From the NCBI GenBank assembly GCA_000336895.1, contig AOLX01000015.1, forward strand, positions 121,309 through 185,308: a stretch of DNA of 64,000 nt. Direction: 5' to 3'. The position numbers were made by a program, and so were the translations under genes. Below the pieces are notes generated by a model. It was not told where the DNA came from and did not search any database. It saw only the letters and a list, made by a program, of their open reading frames with translations. The DNA is from Haloarcula argentinensis DSM 12282. GTDB lineage: Archaea; Halobacteriota; Halobacteria; Halobacteriales; Haloarculaceae. Shown here in pieces: positions 1 through 7,096 of the stretch (its first letter is position 1; each line of letters begins with the position of its first letter).

Positions 1-1
1 G

Positions 2-601
2 TCAGACATCTTTCTCTAGTGTTTTCGGGCCGCGTTCCAGTGCGGCGGCCCCGGTTCGCACGATTTCCTGCACATCGAACTGCTTGAACGCCTCGATGGC
101 GGCGTCGATCTTCTGCTTGCTACCCGTGATTTCGACGGTGACCGAATCGGTCGATGCGTCGACGGCCTGCCCGTCGTACATATCAGCAACAGCGTTGACG
201 TCGTCGGGCTTCTCGCCGCTGACTTTCACCAGCGCGAGCTCCCGACGGACGGCCTCGCCTTCGAGTTCCCTGACCGAGACGACGGGCACGAGCTTCCGAA
301 GTTGCTTTTTCGCCTGGTCGATCCCCGGTTCCGGCTCCTCGATGAGGATCGTCATCCGGGCTGTGTCGTCGTCGACTGTCGGCCCGACGGTCAGGCTTTC
401 GATGTTGAATTGCCGTCGGCTGAACAGCGCCGACACCTCCGAAAGCACGCCCGGTCGATGTTTGACCAGTGCGGACAGCACCGCCTGTCGCGGTTCGTGT
501 GTCACTTCGGCCTCGGGGTCGACGCGGATTCCCTGCGTGTTACGTCGGCCCTTCGGGCGCATCCGTTCGTCCGGCGCGGGGCCTGGCATTCCTCCAGTCA
601 T
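2..601 (-). CDS. ilvN: Acetolactate synthase small (regulatory) subunit
   Basis: 199-residue regulatory subunit of acetohydroxyacid synthase, which binds IlvB and gives feedback control by branched-chain amino acids. Residues 39-112 form an ACT domain with the usual 'HRPGVLSEVSALF' helix and 'FNIESL' strand; residues 118-190 match the second small-subunit domain. The first 37 residues are an acidic/basic extension. It starts 2 bp after the ilvB stop, so the two are surely co-transcribed. The stop codon sits at the left edge; by family habit ilvC would follow outside the window. Confidence 0.95.
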   Translation of the reverse strand: MTGGMPGPAPDERMRPKGRRNTQGIRVDPEAEVTHEPRQAVLSALVKHRPGVLSEVSALFSRRQFNIESLTVGPTVDDDTARMTILIEEPEPGIDQAKKQLRKLVPVVSVRELEGEAVRRELALVKVSGEKPDDVNAVADMYDGQAVDASTDSVTVEITGSKQKIDAAIEAFKQFDVQEIVRTGAAALERGPKTLEKDV

Positions 602-603
602 TG

Positions 604-2358
604 TTAGATCATGTCCAGATGGTCTTCGTTGAGCGCGAACTGGCCGTTGTCACCGCCGCTGGGGACCATCGGGAAGACGTTCTCCCCGGGGTCGATGTGG
701 GCGTCGATGACGCTCGGGCCGTCGTACTCGCGTGCTTCCTGTATCGTCTCCTCGACATTGTCGTAGGATTCGAGCGTGAACCCGCGTGCGCCGAAGGCCT
801 CAGCGAGCTTGTCGAACTGCGGGATCCATGGGTACTCGGAGGCCATCCGGCGGCCCTCGTAGAAGCCGTCCTGCCACTGGCGGACCATCCCGACCGCCTC
901 GTTGTTCAGGACGACGTAGGTGATATCGAGTTGCTCGCGCACCGCGACCGACAGGCCCTGAACAGTCATCAGGAACGAGCCGTCACCGTCGAAGCAGACA
1001 ACTTCCTGATCCGGCGCGGCGAGTTTGGCACCGATGGCGGCTGGCACGCCGTATCCCATCGTCCCGAGACCGTGGGACGACACCCACGTCCGGGGCTCGG
1101 TGTACTCCCAGAACTGGGAGGCCCACATCTGGTGTTGGCCGACGCCGGTACAGACGATAGTGTCGTCCGGCGTCATCTCCGAGAACTGCTCGACGACGCA
1201 CTGCGGCTTCAGCGGCTCGTCGTCGGGCGTGTCGTAGTCCATCGGGTACTCGTCTTTCCAGGTCTGGCACTGGTCGCGCCACTCGTCGGCGTCCGGCGCG
1301 CGCGGCATCGCGTCGAACAGCTGCCGGAGCACGTTCCGGGCGTCTCCGATGAGCGGGTAATCAGCGTAGACGTTCTTGCTGATTTCGGCGGGGTCGATGT
1401 CGACGTGGATGACCTCCGCGTCGGGGGCAAAGGAGTCGACGCCGCCGGTCAGGCGGTCGTCGAAGCGCGTCCCGATAGCCAGCATGCAGTCGGTGTTGCT
1501 GATCGCCATGTTGGCGTAGCCGGTGCCGTGCATCCCGGCCCACTCAAGCGAGAGTTCGTGGTCTTCGGGGAAGCTCCCAATGCCGGGCATCGTCGTGATG
1601 ACCGGGATCTCGTACTCTTTTGCGAACTCCCGGAGCGCGTTTGAGGCGTCTGCCTTGATGACGCCGCCGCCCGAGAGGATGACCGGGCGGTCGGCTTCGG
1701 CCAGGGCCTCTGCGGCTTCCTGAACGTTTTCGTCGTCTGCTTCCTCAGGCACGTCGTAGGTCTCCGGCGTCTCGGGAGCGCCGGGTTCGACCTCGGTGTC
1801 GCCCTGCGTCACGTCCTTCGGCAGGTCGACCAGCGTCGGTCCCTGCCGGCCGGCGTCAGCGAGCGCGAACGCTTCGCTGACGTTGTCGCCAACGGTGTCT
1901 GAGTCGGCGGCGAAGTAGCTTTCCTTCGTGATCGGCTGGGTGATGCCGACCGTGTCCGTCTCCTGGAACGCGTCGTTGCCGACGAACTCCGTCGGGACCT
2001 GCCCGGTCAACGCGATGACCGGGTCCGAATCCATGTTGGCGTCGGCAATGCCGGTCACGAGGTTCGTCGCGCCGGGGCCGGACGTGGCGAAACAGACGCC
2101 GGGGTCGCCGGTGACGACGCCGTACGCGTCCGCCGCGTGTGAGGCCCCCTGTTCGTGGGCCATCGTGACGTGGTTGATGTCGGAGTCGTACAGCGCGTCG
2201 TAGACGGGCATGATCGCGCCGCCCTGAACGCCGAAGACGTAGTCGGTCCCGGCGTTTTCAAGCGCGCGGATGACCGACTGCGCGCCCGTTGTGACCGGCT
2301 CCTGTTCGGTTTCTGGCTCCGCTTCTTCTTCCTTGGGGACGGATGCGCGTTCGCTCAT
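604..2358 (-). CDS. ilvB: Acetolactate synthase large (catalytic) subunit
   Basis: 584-residue ThDP enzyme that condenses two pyruvates, or pyruvate with 2-oxobutyrate, in the first common step of valine, leucine and isoleucine synthesis. The pyrimidine-binding domain shows 'VFGVQGGAIMPVYDAL' (about 41-56) and the catalytic glutamate in 'HEQGASHAADAYG' (about E69). The C-terminal ThDP motif is visible as 'GDGSFLMT' followed by 'LNN'. An acidic 22-residue N-terminal extension precedes the domain. It has its own 345-bp upstream region with promoter, leader peptide and hairpin, so it can be controlled separately from leuA. Confidence 0.97.
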   Translation of the reverse strand: MSERASVPKEEEAEPETEQEPVTTGAQSVIRALENAGTDYVFGVQGGAIMPVYDALYDSDINHVTMAHEQGASHAADAYGVVTGDPGVCFATSGPGATNLVTGIADANMDSDPVIALTGQVPTEFVGNDAFQETDTVGITQPITKESYFAADSDTVGDNVSEAFALADAGRQGPTLVDLPKDVTQGDTEVEPGAPETPETYDVPEEADDENVQEAAEALAEADRPVILSGGGVIKADASNALREFAKEYEIPVITTMPGIGSFPEDHELSLEWAGMHGTGYANMAISNTDCMLAIGTRFDDRLTGGVDSFAPDAEVIHVDIDPAEISKNVYADYPLIGDARNVLRQLFDAMPRAPDADEWRDQCQTWKDEYPMDYDTPDDEPLKPQCVVEQFSEMTPDDTIVCTGVGQHQMWASQFWEYTEPRTWVSSHGLGTMGYGVPAAIGAKLAAPDQEVVCFDGDGSFLMTVQGLSVAVREQLDITYVVLNNEAVGMVRQWQDGFYEGRRMASEYPWIPQFDKLAEAFGARGFTLESYDNVEETIQEAREYDGPSVIDAHIDPGENVFPMVPSGGDNGQFALNEDHLDMI

Positions 2359-2469
2359 CGTGTCATCCCTCCATCTGTTCGTGTTCGGGGTCGATACCGC
2401 GGTGATGTGTGTGCTGCGTGCATGACTGATGACTCTGTGGTGGTATGGCGAATCGATTCGGCCGGGGGT

Positions 2470-2501
2470 GAAAAGGTAAAGAGAGGGGCTATAGTGCCCC
2501 T
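2470..2501 (-). terminator. Attenuator-like hairpin and T-rich tract in the ilvB leader
   Basis: On the minus strand a 6-bp perfect stem (AGGGGC/GCCCCT) with a 6-nt loop spans 2501-2484. It is followed by CTCTTTACCTTTT. The hairpin overlaps the final codons and stop of the leader peptide and lies about 125 bp before the ilvB start. A C-run at 2468-2464 could compete for the G-run of the stem. Archaeal termination needs mainly T-tracts, so the hairpin's role is inferred. Confidence 0.5.
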
Positions 2502-2575
2502 ACAATACGCACGCCGAGAATAGCGGTCGCGGTGCTGGCGGAGGTTCGAACCTGACGCCCAGCAGCCGCGGTCAT
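2489..2575 (-). CDS. Putative branched-chain amino acid leader peptide upstream of ilvB
   Basis: A 28-codon ORF begins at ATG 2575-2573 and stops at TAG 2491-2489. Its last ten residues are ILGVRIVGAL: six of ten are Ile, Leu or Val, the end products of the ilvB pathway. Several of these use codons that are uncommon in a GC-rich genome (ATT twice, GTA, CTA; also GTT earlier). The stop codon falls in the loop/stem of a hairpin followed by a T-rich tract. A TATA-like box lies about 27 nt upstream, so the mRNA would be nearly leaderless for this peptide. The arrangement resembles bacterial ilv/leu attenuator peptides; the function is inferred and untested. Confidence 0.6.
   Translation of the reverse strand: MTAAAGRQVRTSASTATAILGVRIVGAL
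2535..2564 (-). promoter_or_regulatory. Upstream hairpin within the leader peptide ORF
   Basis: The minus-strand RNA can fold with an outer stem GCTGG/CCAGC and an inner palindrome AGGTTCGAACCT. It lies before the Ile/Leu/Val codons and before the terminator-like hairpin, where an attenuator often has a first or pausing structure. The complementarity is seen in the sequence; the role is inferred. Confidence 0.35.
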
Positions 2576-2600
2576 CACATCCGAATGCAGTTCGTCCCGA

Positions 2601-2608
2601 ATAATAAA
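2601..2608 (-). promoter_or_regulatory. TATA-like box for the ilvB leader transcript
   Basis: TTTATTAT on the minus strand, in an AT-rich patch in otherwise GC-rich DNA. Its centre is about 27 nt upstream of 2578, so transcription would start at or next to the leader ATG codons (2580 or 2575). Confidence 0.5.
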
Positions 2609-2703
2609 CGTTCTGTGATAGTTGTTGGCGGGCAGCCGTTCGAAACCAGGTACTCACCGGTGGCTGCTCACTCGTAGTGACGGCCGGAAGCGAGGTCATT
2701 GGC

Positions 2704-3921
2704 CTACGCCCGGACCTCCTCGCTCTCCTCGGTCACGCCGATTTCCTCGGCGAACCGTTCAAGCACCGACATGGTGACTTGCTCCTCCGCGCCGTACTCC
2801 TTGACGCGGCGAGTCACTTCGCGGACCTCCGCCTCGCTCGGATCGTATCCGGCGTCGACGAGCCGTTCCCGGACCGAATGAGCGCCGGTGTGCTTGCCGA
2901 GCACGAGCTCGCGCGTGGCCCCGACCATCTCGGGAGTCATGACGCCCGGCTCGAACGTGTCGGAGTTCTCGATGACGCCGGCGGCGTGGATACCGCTCTC
3001 GTGGGAGAAGGCGTTGCGCCCGACGACGGGCTTGTTCGCCGGCACCCCGATGTTGGACTTCTCCTCGACGATCCGCGATAGCTCCGTGATGCGGGTGGTG
3101 TCGATTCCGGTGTCGACGTCGTAGAGCGACTCCAGCGCCATCACGACCTCTTCGTAGGCCGCGTTGCCGGCGCGTTCGCCGATGCCGTTGACCGACACCT
3201 GCGCCTGGCTGGCTCCGGCCTCGAAGCCGGAGATGGCGTTGGCCGACGCCAGGCCGAAGTCGTCGTGCGTATGCACGTCGATATAGGCGTCGGTGCAGTC
3301 GTCGACGATCTCAATGAGGTCATAGAACCGCCGCGGCGTGGCGACCCCACACGTGTCCGGAATGTTGATCCAGTCCGCCCCCGCCGCGGACGTGGCCTCG
3401 ATGACTTCGACGAGGAAGTCCTCGTCAGTCCTCGTGGCGTCCATCGGCGAGAACATGCATTCGACGCCCGCATCTTTGATCATCTCGACACAGTCGACGG
3501 CAGTGTCGAGTGCCTCCTGACGGGTCGCGTGCATGGAATCCTGCAACTGTACGTCCGACGTCGAGACGAAGGTGTGGACCATATCCACACCAGAATCCAA
3601 GGCCGCCTCGATGTCTTTCTCGACCACACGCGCCAGTCCGCAGGTCGTCACTCGCGTGGACTCGGCGATGTCGCGCACTGCCTCGAACTCCGCGTCGGAG
3701 TTGACGGGGAACCCGGCTTCGATGACGTGGGTGCCCATCTCGTCGAGCAGCGCGGCTATCTCGCGTTTGTCCTCGTAATTGAACGACGTACGTGGTGACT
3801 GCTCACCATCGCGCAGCGTGGTGTCGAAAATCCGTGCGTCTGTAATCTCAGACGTGGAATCCAGTGTGCCCTGGAAGAACTCGATCCGCCGGAGATTCCG
3901 ACGTGCCCTCGTTGTTGGACA
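2704..3921 (-). CDS. leuA: 2-isopropylmalate synthase / citramalate synthase family (start codon unresolved)
   Basis: DRE-TIM metallolyase that adds acetyl-CoA to a 2-oxo acid in leucine (or isoleucine) synthesis. The frame shows 'DTTLRDGEQ' at about 3825-3799, the metal-binding 'HTHDD', 'SVNGIGERAGN' and 'HESGIHAAG'. At about 405 residues it lacks the long C-terminal LeuA regulatory domain. Homology clearly extends upstream of the first in-frame ATG (3738) to about 'IEFFQGTL' (3885-3862). Yet between the in-frame stop at 3954 and 3738 there is no ATG, GTG or TTG in this frame. The only ATG suitably placed below the promoter (3922) is one base out of frame. The given 5' end is therefore a limit of homology, not a known start. 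Confidence 0.85.
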   Translation of the reverse strand, partial: CPTTRARRNLRRIEFFQGTLDSTSEITDARIFDTTLRDGEQSPRTSFNYEDKREIAALLDEMGTHVIEAGFPVNSDAEFEAVRDIAESTRVTTCGLARVVEKDIEAALDSGVDMVHTFVSTSDVQLQDSMHATRQEALDTAVDCVEMIKDAGVECMFSPMDATRTDEDFLVEVIEATSAAGADWINIPDTCGVATPRRFYDLIEIVDDCTDAYIDVHTHDDFGLASANAISGFEAGASQAQVSVNGIGERAGNAAYEEVVMALESLYDVDTGIDTTRITELSRIVEEKSNIGVPANKPVVGRNAFSHESGIHAAGVIENSDTFEPGVMTPEMVGATRELVLGKHTGAHSVRERLVDAGYDPSEAEVREVTRRVKEYGAEEQVTMSVLERFAEEIGVTEESEEVRA

Positions 3922-3922
3922 T
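3848..3922 (-). CDS. Short ORF from the promoter-proximal ATG, out of frame with leuA
   Basis: ATG 3922 lies where a leaderless transcript from the TATA box at 3956-3949 should start. It opens a 24-codon ORF ending at TGA 3850-3848. The ORF overlaps the first conserved codons of leuA in another frame; a shift of one base would join it to LeuA. It could be the true leuA N-terminus before an indel, a frameshifting signal, or a chance ORF. It is not rich in branched-chain codons. Confidence 0.35.
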   Translation of the reverse strand: MSNNEGTSESPADRVLPGHTGFHV

Positions 3923-3948
3923 AAGCACCCGTAACTGGATGCTTCCAG

Positions 3949-3956
3949 TATTTATA
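3949..3956 (-). promoter_or_regulatory. TATA box of leuA
   Basis: TATAAATA on the minus strand, centred about 30 nt upstream of ATG 3922, typical of a haloarchaeal leaderless promoter. It defines the start of the leuA transcript and makes the missing in-frame start codon notable. Confidence 0.6.
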
Positions 3957-4074
3957 CTTGTTCATAAGACGGTGGCACGTGCACATGGCACACGGAAACA
4001 ACCGCAGACAGTGCGACTGCCGCGCGTCAGACAGGTGGGGAGGATTTTTGCTCTATCCGCCCATGTGTGTGGCT

Positions 4075-4377
4075 ATGAGTGATTTCGAGGGGCTGGACCT
4101 ACAGGCCGTGGAGGACCAGATGGATGAGGACCGTGATGGGGCCGGCAGCAATCGCGTCGTGCTCGGCGTGCTTGACGGGTCGGAGTCGCCCGACCAGTGG
4201 ATCGATACCATCGAAAACGGGTCGGTATTGGTCCTCAATGTCGAGGGTGACCTGAACGAACTCGCCGCCGGGTTCGCCCGACCGGTCCGGGAGGCTGGCG
4301 GCGAGCTGATGCACTTCCGCGGGTTCCTGATTGTGACACCGCCGGGTGTCAGCATCGACTCTGAGCGGCTGGATTGA
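4075..4377 (+). CDS. Small conserved haloarchaeal protein (DUF5779-like)
   Basis: 100 residues, acidic, starting at ATG 4075 (MSDFEGLDLQ). An upstream in-frame ATG would add a Cys/Arg-rich extension unlike haloarchaeal proteins, so the later start is chosen. It has a central strand-rich block 'VLVLNVEGDLNELAAGF' and ends 'FRGFLIVTPPGVSID'. I recognise this as a conserved haloarchaeal small protein, probably DUF5779, of unknown function. It has no obvious membrane segment or metal site. It stands alone on the plus strand. Confidence 0.8.
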   Translation: MSDFEGLDLQAVEDQMDEDRDGAGSNRVVLGVLDGSESPDQWIDTIENGSVLVLNVEGDLNELAAGFARPVREAGGELMHFRGFLIVTPPGVSIDSERLD

Positions 4378-4489
4378 CCAGTAAAACAGGTGTATTCACC
4401 GAGCGATCCTGTAGTGGGCGATGTGTTTCTCTAGTCGTCGAAACCGCAGGCGTAGCAGTTTCAGCCGTTGGGAAGGCTAGCGCGACCGC

Positions 4490-4768
4490 TCACGGAGAGA
4501 GAAGTCGGTGCACCAGTCCGTTCCATGCGCGAATGCCGTGGTTCCACGCTTGCCAGTAGGCGTCGAAGAACCGAGACGTTCCGCGGCTAGTGTGGTTCGG
4601 TCGGGTCGTAATCGGTGCGTGGCACCCCGGGCAGCGGTAGTGCGTGCTACCGCGCCGTTCGACCACGGCCCAGTCACCGTCGTACCTGCTCTGGTGCCCA
4701 CAGTCCGGACAGAACAGCGTCGCCTTCGCAGGGACATCGTGCTTGGTCCGGGAGTCAGTCGGGGACAT
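4490..4768 (-). CDS. Small zinc-ribbon protein (DUF8106-like)
   Basis: 92 residues with two CxxC knuckles, 'FCPDCGH' (C20, C23) and 'RCPGCH' (C46, C49), spaced as a one-zinc ribbon. A basic/aromatic C-terminal tail follows. Its core strongly resembles the shorter protein at 37727-37924 on the same strand, so the two are paralogues. The function is unknown; such mini zinc proteins in haloarchaea are suspected RNA/DNA or protein adaptors. Confidence 0.75.
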   Translation of the reverse strand: MSPTDSRTKHDVPAKATLFCPDCGHQSRYDGDWAVVERRGSTHYRCPGCHAPITTRPNHTSRGTSRFFDAYWQAWNHGIRAWNGLVHRLLSP

Positions 4769-4887
4769 CCTCGACTCGAACGTGGCCCTCGATACGAAAA
4801 GAACCTACCTATGAGGGGCCTATACGGCTACTAGTACAGGGGGAGGTCATTATATCCGCTCCGGGTGGCACGGAGAACGGTGGCCGC

Positions 4888-5574
4888 TTACGCAGAAACC
4901 AGCGTCAGGTAGTGGCCGTCCGGATCCCGGATTCGCACGCCCTCGTCGACGGAGGTGACCGAGAGGGCGTCGTCAGCGACCTCCCTGGCCGTCGATTTCG
5001 GGTCGTCGGTGACGACGCCGAAGTCGACGTGGACGCCGCCGCGGGCGTCGGCGATGCCAAGCCGTGGTGACCAGAGTTCCAGGTCGAGGTCGCCGGTCGA
5101 AAGCCGAACGCGGCCTTCGTCGCGGCCGTCGTCAACTAGTTCGAACCCCAGGGTAGTGTAGAACTCCACTGCCGAGGAGAGGTCCTCGACTTCGAGGACA
5201 AGTTCGAACAGGCTCGTGACGCCAGTGCCGTCGACCGCCCGCTCACCGAGTTCCACGCAGTTACCCTGCGGATCGTAGAAATACAGCGAGCGCGCGTCCC
5301 CGAAAGAGTGTTCGACCAAGTCGAAGCGCTCGTCCAGTCGGTCGTACCAGTCGTCGTACTCCCGCTCGGGAATCGTGAGCGCATAGTGCGTGTGGAGCCC
5401 ACCGCGCGGAACCGCCCCCGGCGCGCGGAGTCTGATCTCGGTGTCGCCGGCCGCGAGCACAGCCTCGTCTGTCCCCTCTGAAAGTACGTCGAGTTCCAGA
5501 AAGGCCTCGTAGAACGCCGTCGCACGGTCGGGATACTTCACTTCTAGCGTGAGCCACGCGGGCGATGAGAGCAT
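4888..5574 (-). CDS. VOC-family (glyoxalase/extradiol dioxygenase-like) protein
   Basis: 228 residues from ATG 5574 (MLSSPAWLTLEV); an alternative ATG at 5643 would add a low-complexity extension. It has two tandem vicinal-oxygen-chelate modules, about 5-115 and 125-228. The first has 'THYALTIP' and 'DPQGNCVELGE', giving likely His and Glu ligands. The second has 'HVDFGVV' and 'DPDGHYLTLVS', where the usual terminal Glu is missing. It resembles CatE-type catechol 2,3-dioxygenases; the substrate is unknown. Confidence 0.8.
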   Translation of the reverse strand: MLSSPAWLTLEVKYPDRATAFYEAFLELDVLSEGTDEAVLAAGDTEIRLRAPGAVPRGGLHTHYALTIPEREYDDWYDRLDERFDLVEHSFGDARSLYFYDPQGNCVELGERAVDGTGVTSLFELVLEVEDLSSAVEFYTTLGFELVDDGRDEGRVRLSTGDLDLELWSPRLGIADARGGVHVDFGVVTDDPKSTAREVADDALSVTSVDEGVRIRDPDGHYLTLVSA

Positions 5575-5695
5575 ATCGGCGCTTCGACCGCCACCGACAA
5601 AGCCGCTGTGGACGCCGTTTCGAGGGCGAAACAACCCCAGCACGCGTGTTTCCCGTTCTCGACCATTTATTCCCGTCAGGCTCGTACGGAAGCGT

Positions 5696-6376
5696 ATGCC
5701 AATGAAAGGTCAGGACGAAGCGACAGAGTGGCTGGAGACGAATCGCTGGGAGCGCGGCGTGAGCTACATTCCGTACCCCGACGAAATGATGGTCCGGGCG
5801 AGCCACGTCCTCAAAACGGAGGCCGGCGTGTTCGTCGTCGACCCGATAGACGTCGACGGTATCGACGACCTGTTCGCCGAGTTCGGCGAGGTCGCCGGTG
5901 TCATCATCCTGCTGGATCGGCACAAACGCGACAGCGCCGCCGTTGCGAACCGACACGATGCGTCGGTGTATATCCCCGACTGGATGTCAGGTGTCGAAGA
6001 AGATATCGATGCACCGGTCGAACGCATGCACCAACAACTGCCGGGCACGGACTACGGCGTTCACAAGATTATCAACAACGGATTCTGGCAAGAAGCCGCG
6101 CTGTATGGCGACGAAGACGACACGCTCGTCGTCCCCGAGGCGGTCGGGGCGGCGGACTACTTCCTCGCCGGCGACGAACGCCTCGGCGTCCATCCGATGT
6201 TGCGTCTGTTCCCGCCCAAGAAGCTCAGCCGCCTCGATCCCGAGCGAGTCTTAGTCGGACACGGCGAGGGCGTGATGGAAGACGCTGCCGAGGCCATCGC
6301 CTACGCACTTCGCGGGTCCCGCGGCCGGACACCGGGGCTGTACGCGAAGAACCTCAAGTCGCTCGTGCTCGGCTAA
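5696..6376 (+). CDS. Metallo-beta-lactamase-fold protein lacking the metal motif
   Basis: 226 residues from ATG 5696. The pattern follows the beta-lactamase fold: substrate strand 'GVFVVDPIDVDG', then 'VIILLDRHKRDSAAVANRH' where active members have HxHxDH, and later 'VLVGHGEGV'. The zinc-binding His/Asp set is largely absent, so hydrolase activity is doubtful. It is divergent from the VOC gene and followed 47 bp later by the JAB/MPN-like gene, probably the same transcript. Function unknown. Confidence 0.75.
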   Translation: MPMKGQDEATEWLETNRWERGVSYIPYPDEMMVRASHVLKTEAGVFVVDPIDVDGIDDLFAEFGEVAGVIILLDRHKRDSAAVANRHDASVYIPDWMSGVEEDIDAPVERMHQQLPGTDYGVHKIINNGFWQEAALYGDEDDTLVVPEAVGAADYFLAGDERLGVHPMLRLFPPKKLSRLDPERVLVGHGEGVMEDAAEAIAYALRGSRGRTPGLYAKNLKSLVLG

Positions 6377-6423
6377 ATCGGGTCAAACGACGCCGTTTTA
6401 CCCGGGCCGTGCGAAGGTATGGC

Positions 6424-6855
6424 GTGGTCTACGTCACACGCGGACTCGTCGAAACGCTGTTACGGCTCGCCAGCGAGGCCGAACCTGATGACGTGACGAT
6501 TTCGCTGGCCGTCACGCCTGCAGAGGAGCTTCCTGATGCGGATCTACCGGACGAGACGCCGGTATTCACTGATTTTTATCTCCCGTCAGCGGGGGCCTCA
6601 GTAAATGCAGTGTTTGGCGTCGATCTGGGGACGCCGGCCGGCCAGACGCAGGGTCGGTTCGTCTCTCATCCCGACGGATACATGGGAGTCAGCAAGACTG
6701 ATGACCTGCACGAGGTGGTCTTCGTCGGCATCCCGCCGTGGGATCTCGACGCCTTCGGAGCCTTTGATAGAGCCGGACAGGCGCAGGAGATCACAGTTCT
6801 CGATATCGAGCCGCCCGAGAAGTATCCGCAGTACCGACCCGACTACTCCAGATAG
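6424..6855 (+). CDS. JAB/MPN-like domain protein (RPN8/RPN11-type), metal motif degenerate
   Basis: 143 residues starting at GTG 6424; the ATG at 6419 is out of frame. The pattern 'FVSHPDGYMGVSKTDDLHEVVFVGIPPW' resembles the JAMM signature H-x-H-P-x7-S-x2-D of metalloproteases, but the first His is replaced. 'VFTDFYLPSAG' precedes it as in deubiquitinase-like relatives. I recall haloarchaeal relatives annotated as RPN8/RPN11-like. The 3' end overlaps the convergent ribbon-helix-helix gene by 13 bp. Confidence 0.65.
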   Translation: MVYVTRGLVETLLRLASEAEPDDVTISLAVTPAEELPDADLPDETPVFTDFYLPSAGASVNAVFGVDLGTPAGQTQGRFVSHPDGYMGVSKTDDLHEVVFVGIPPWDLDAFGAFDRAGQAQEITVLDIEPPEKYPQYRPDYSR

Positions 6856-7052
6856 CCCAGGTCCCGCAACTGATCGGTAATATCCTGGAACTGCGCTTCA
6901 GTCAGTTCTCCTTCACGCTGGTGTTCGACGACGATACTCCGGAGTAGGAACCGAACGAGGTCGGAGGTACTGGAGAAACTCGTCCCTTCGATCGTCTCTT
7001 CGACGCGCTCCGCGAGGTCCTTCGGAATCGATACTGTGGTGTAATCGGACAT
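6843..7052 (-). CDS. Ribbon-helix-helix (CopG/MetJ-fold) DNA-binding protein
   Basis: 69 residues. The N-terminus 'YTTVSIPKDLAERVEETI' is a typical ribbon followed by helix A, and 'FSSTSDLVRFLLRSIVVEHQ' is helix B, as in CopG/NikR-like repressors. The remainder is an acidic tail. It would bind DNA as a dimer. No toxin gene is next to it, so it is more likely a stand-alone regulator than an antitoxin. Confidence 0.85.
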   Translation of the reverse strand: MSDYTTVSIPKDLAERVEETIEGTSFSSTSDLVRFLLRSIVVEHQREGELTEAQFQDITDQLRDLGYLE

Positions 7053-7096
7053 ATCGAAGTGGAGGCGTGCCGTCGGGATATGCGTTGTGTCCCAGT

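Noticed and set aside
2520..2540. T-box-like word (CAGCACCGCG) in the ilvB leader
   Set aside because: T-boxes are not known in archaea, and the specifier loop and antiterminator arrangement are absent.
2535..2570. Possible tRNA or 16S rRNA fragment (GGTTCGAACC and GCCCAGCAGCCGCGG) in the ilvB leader
   Set aside because: No cloverleaf can be drawn around the T-loop-like word, and the rRNA-like match is a short word on the opposite strand of the leader ORF; chance in GC-rich DNA.
6843..7052. Antitoxin of a toxin-antitoxin pair
   Set aside because: The ribbon-helix-helix protein has no adjacent toxin-like gene; the neighbour it overlaps is convergent and MPN-like.
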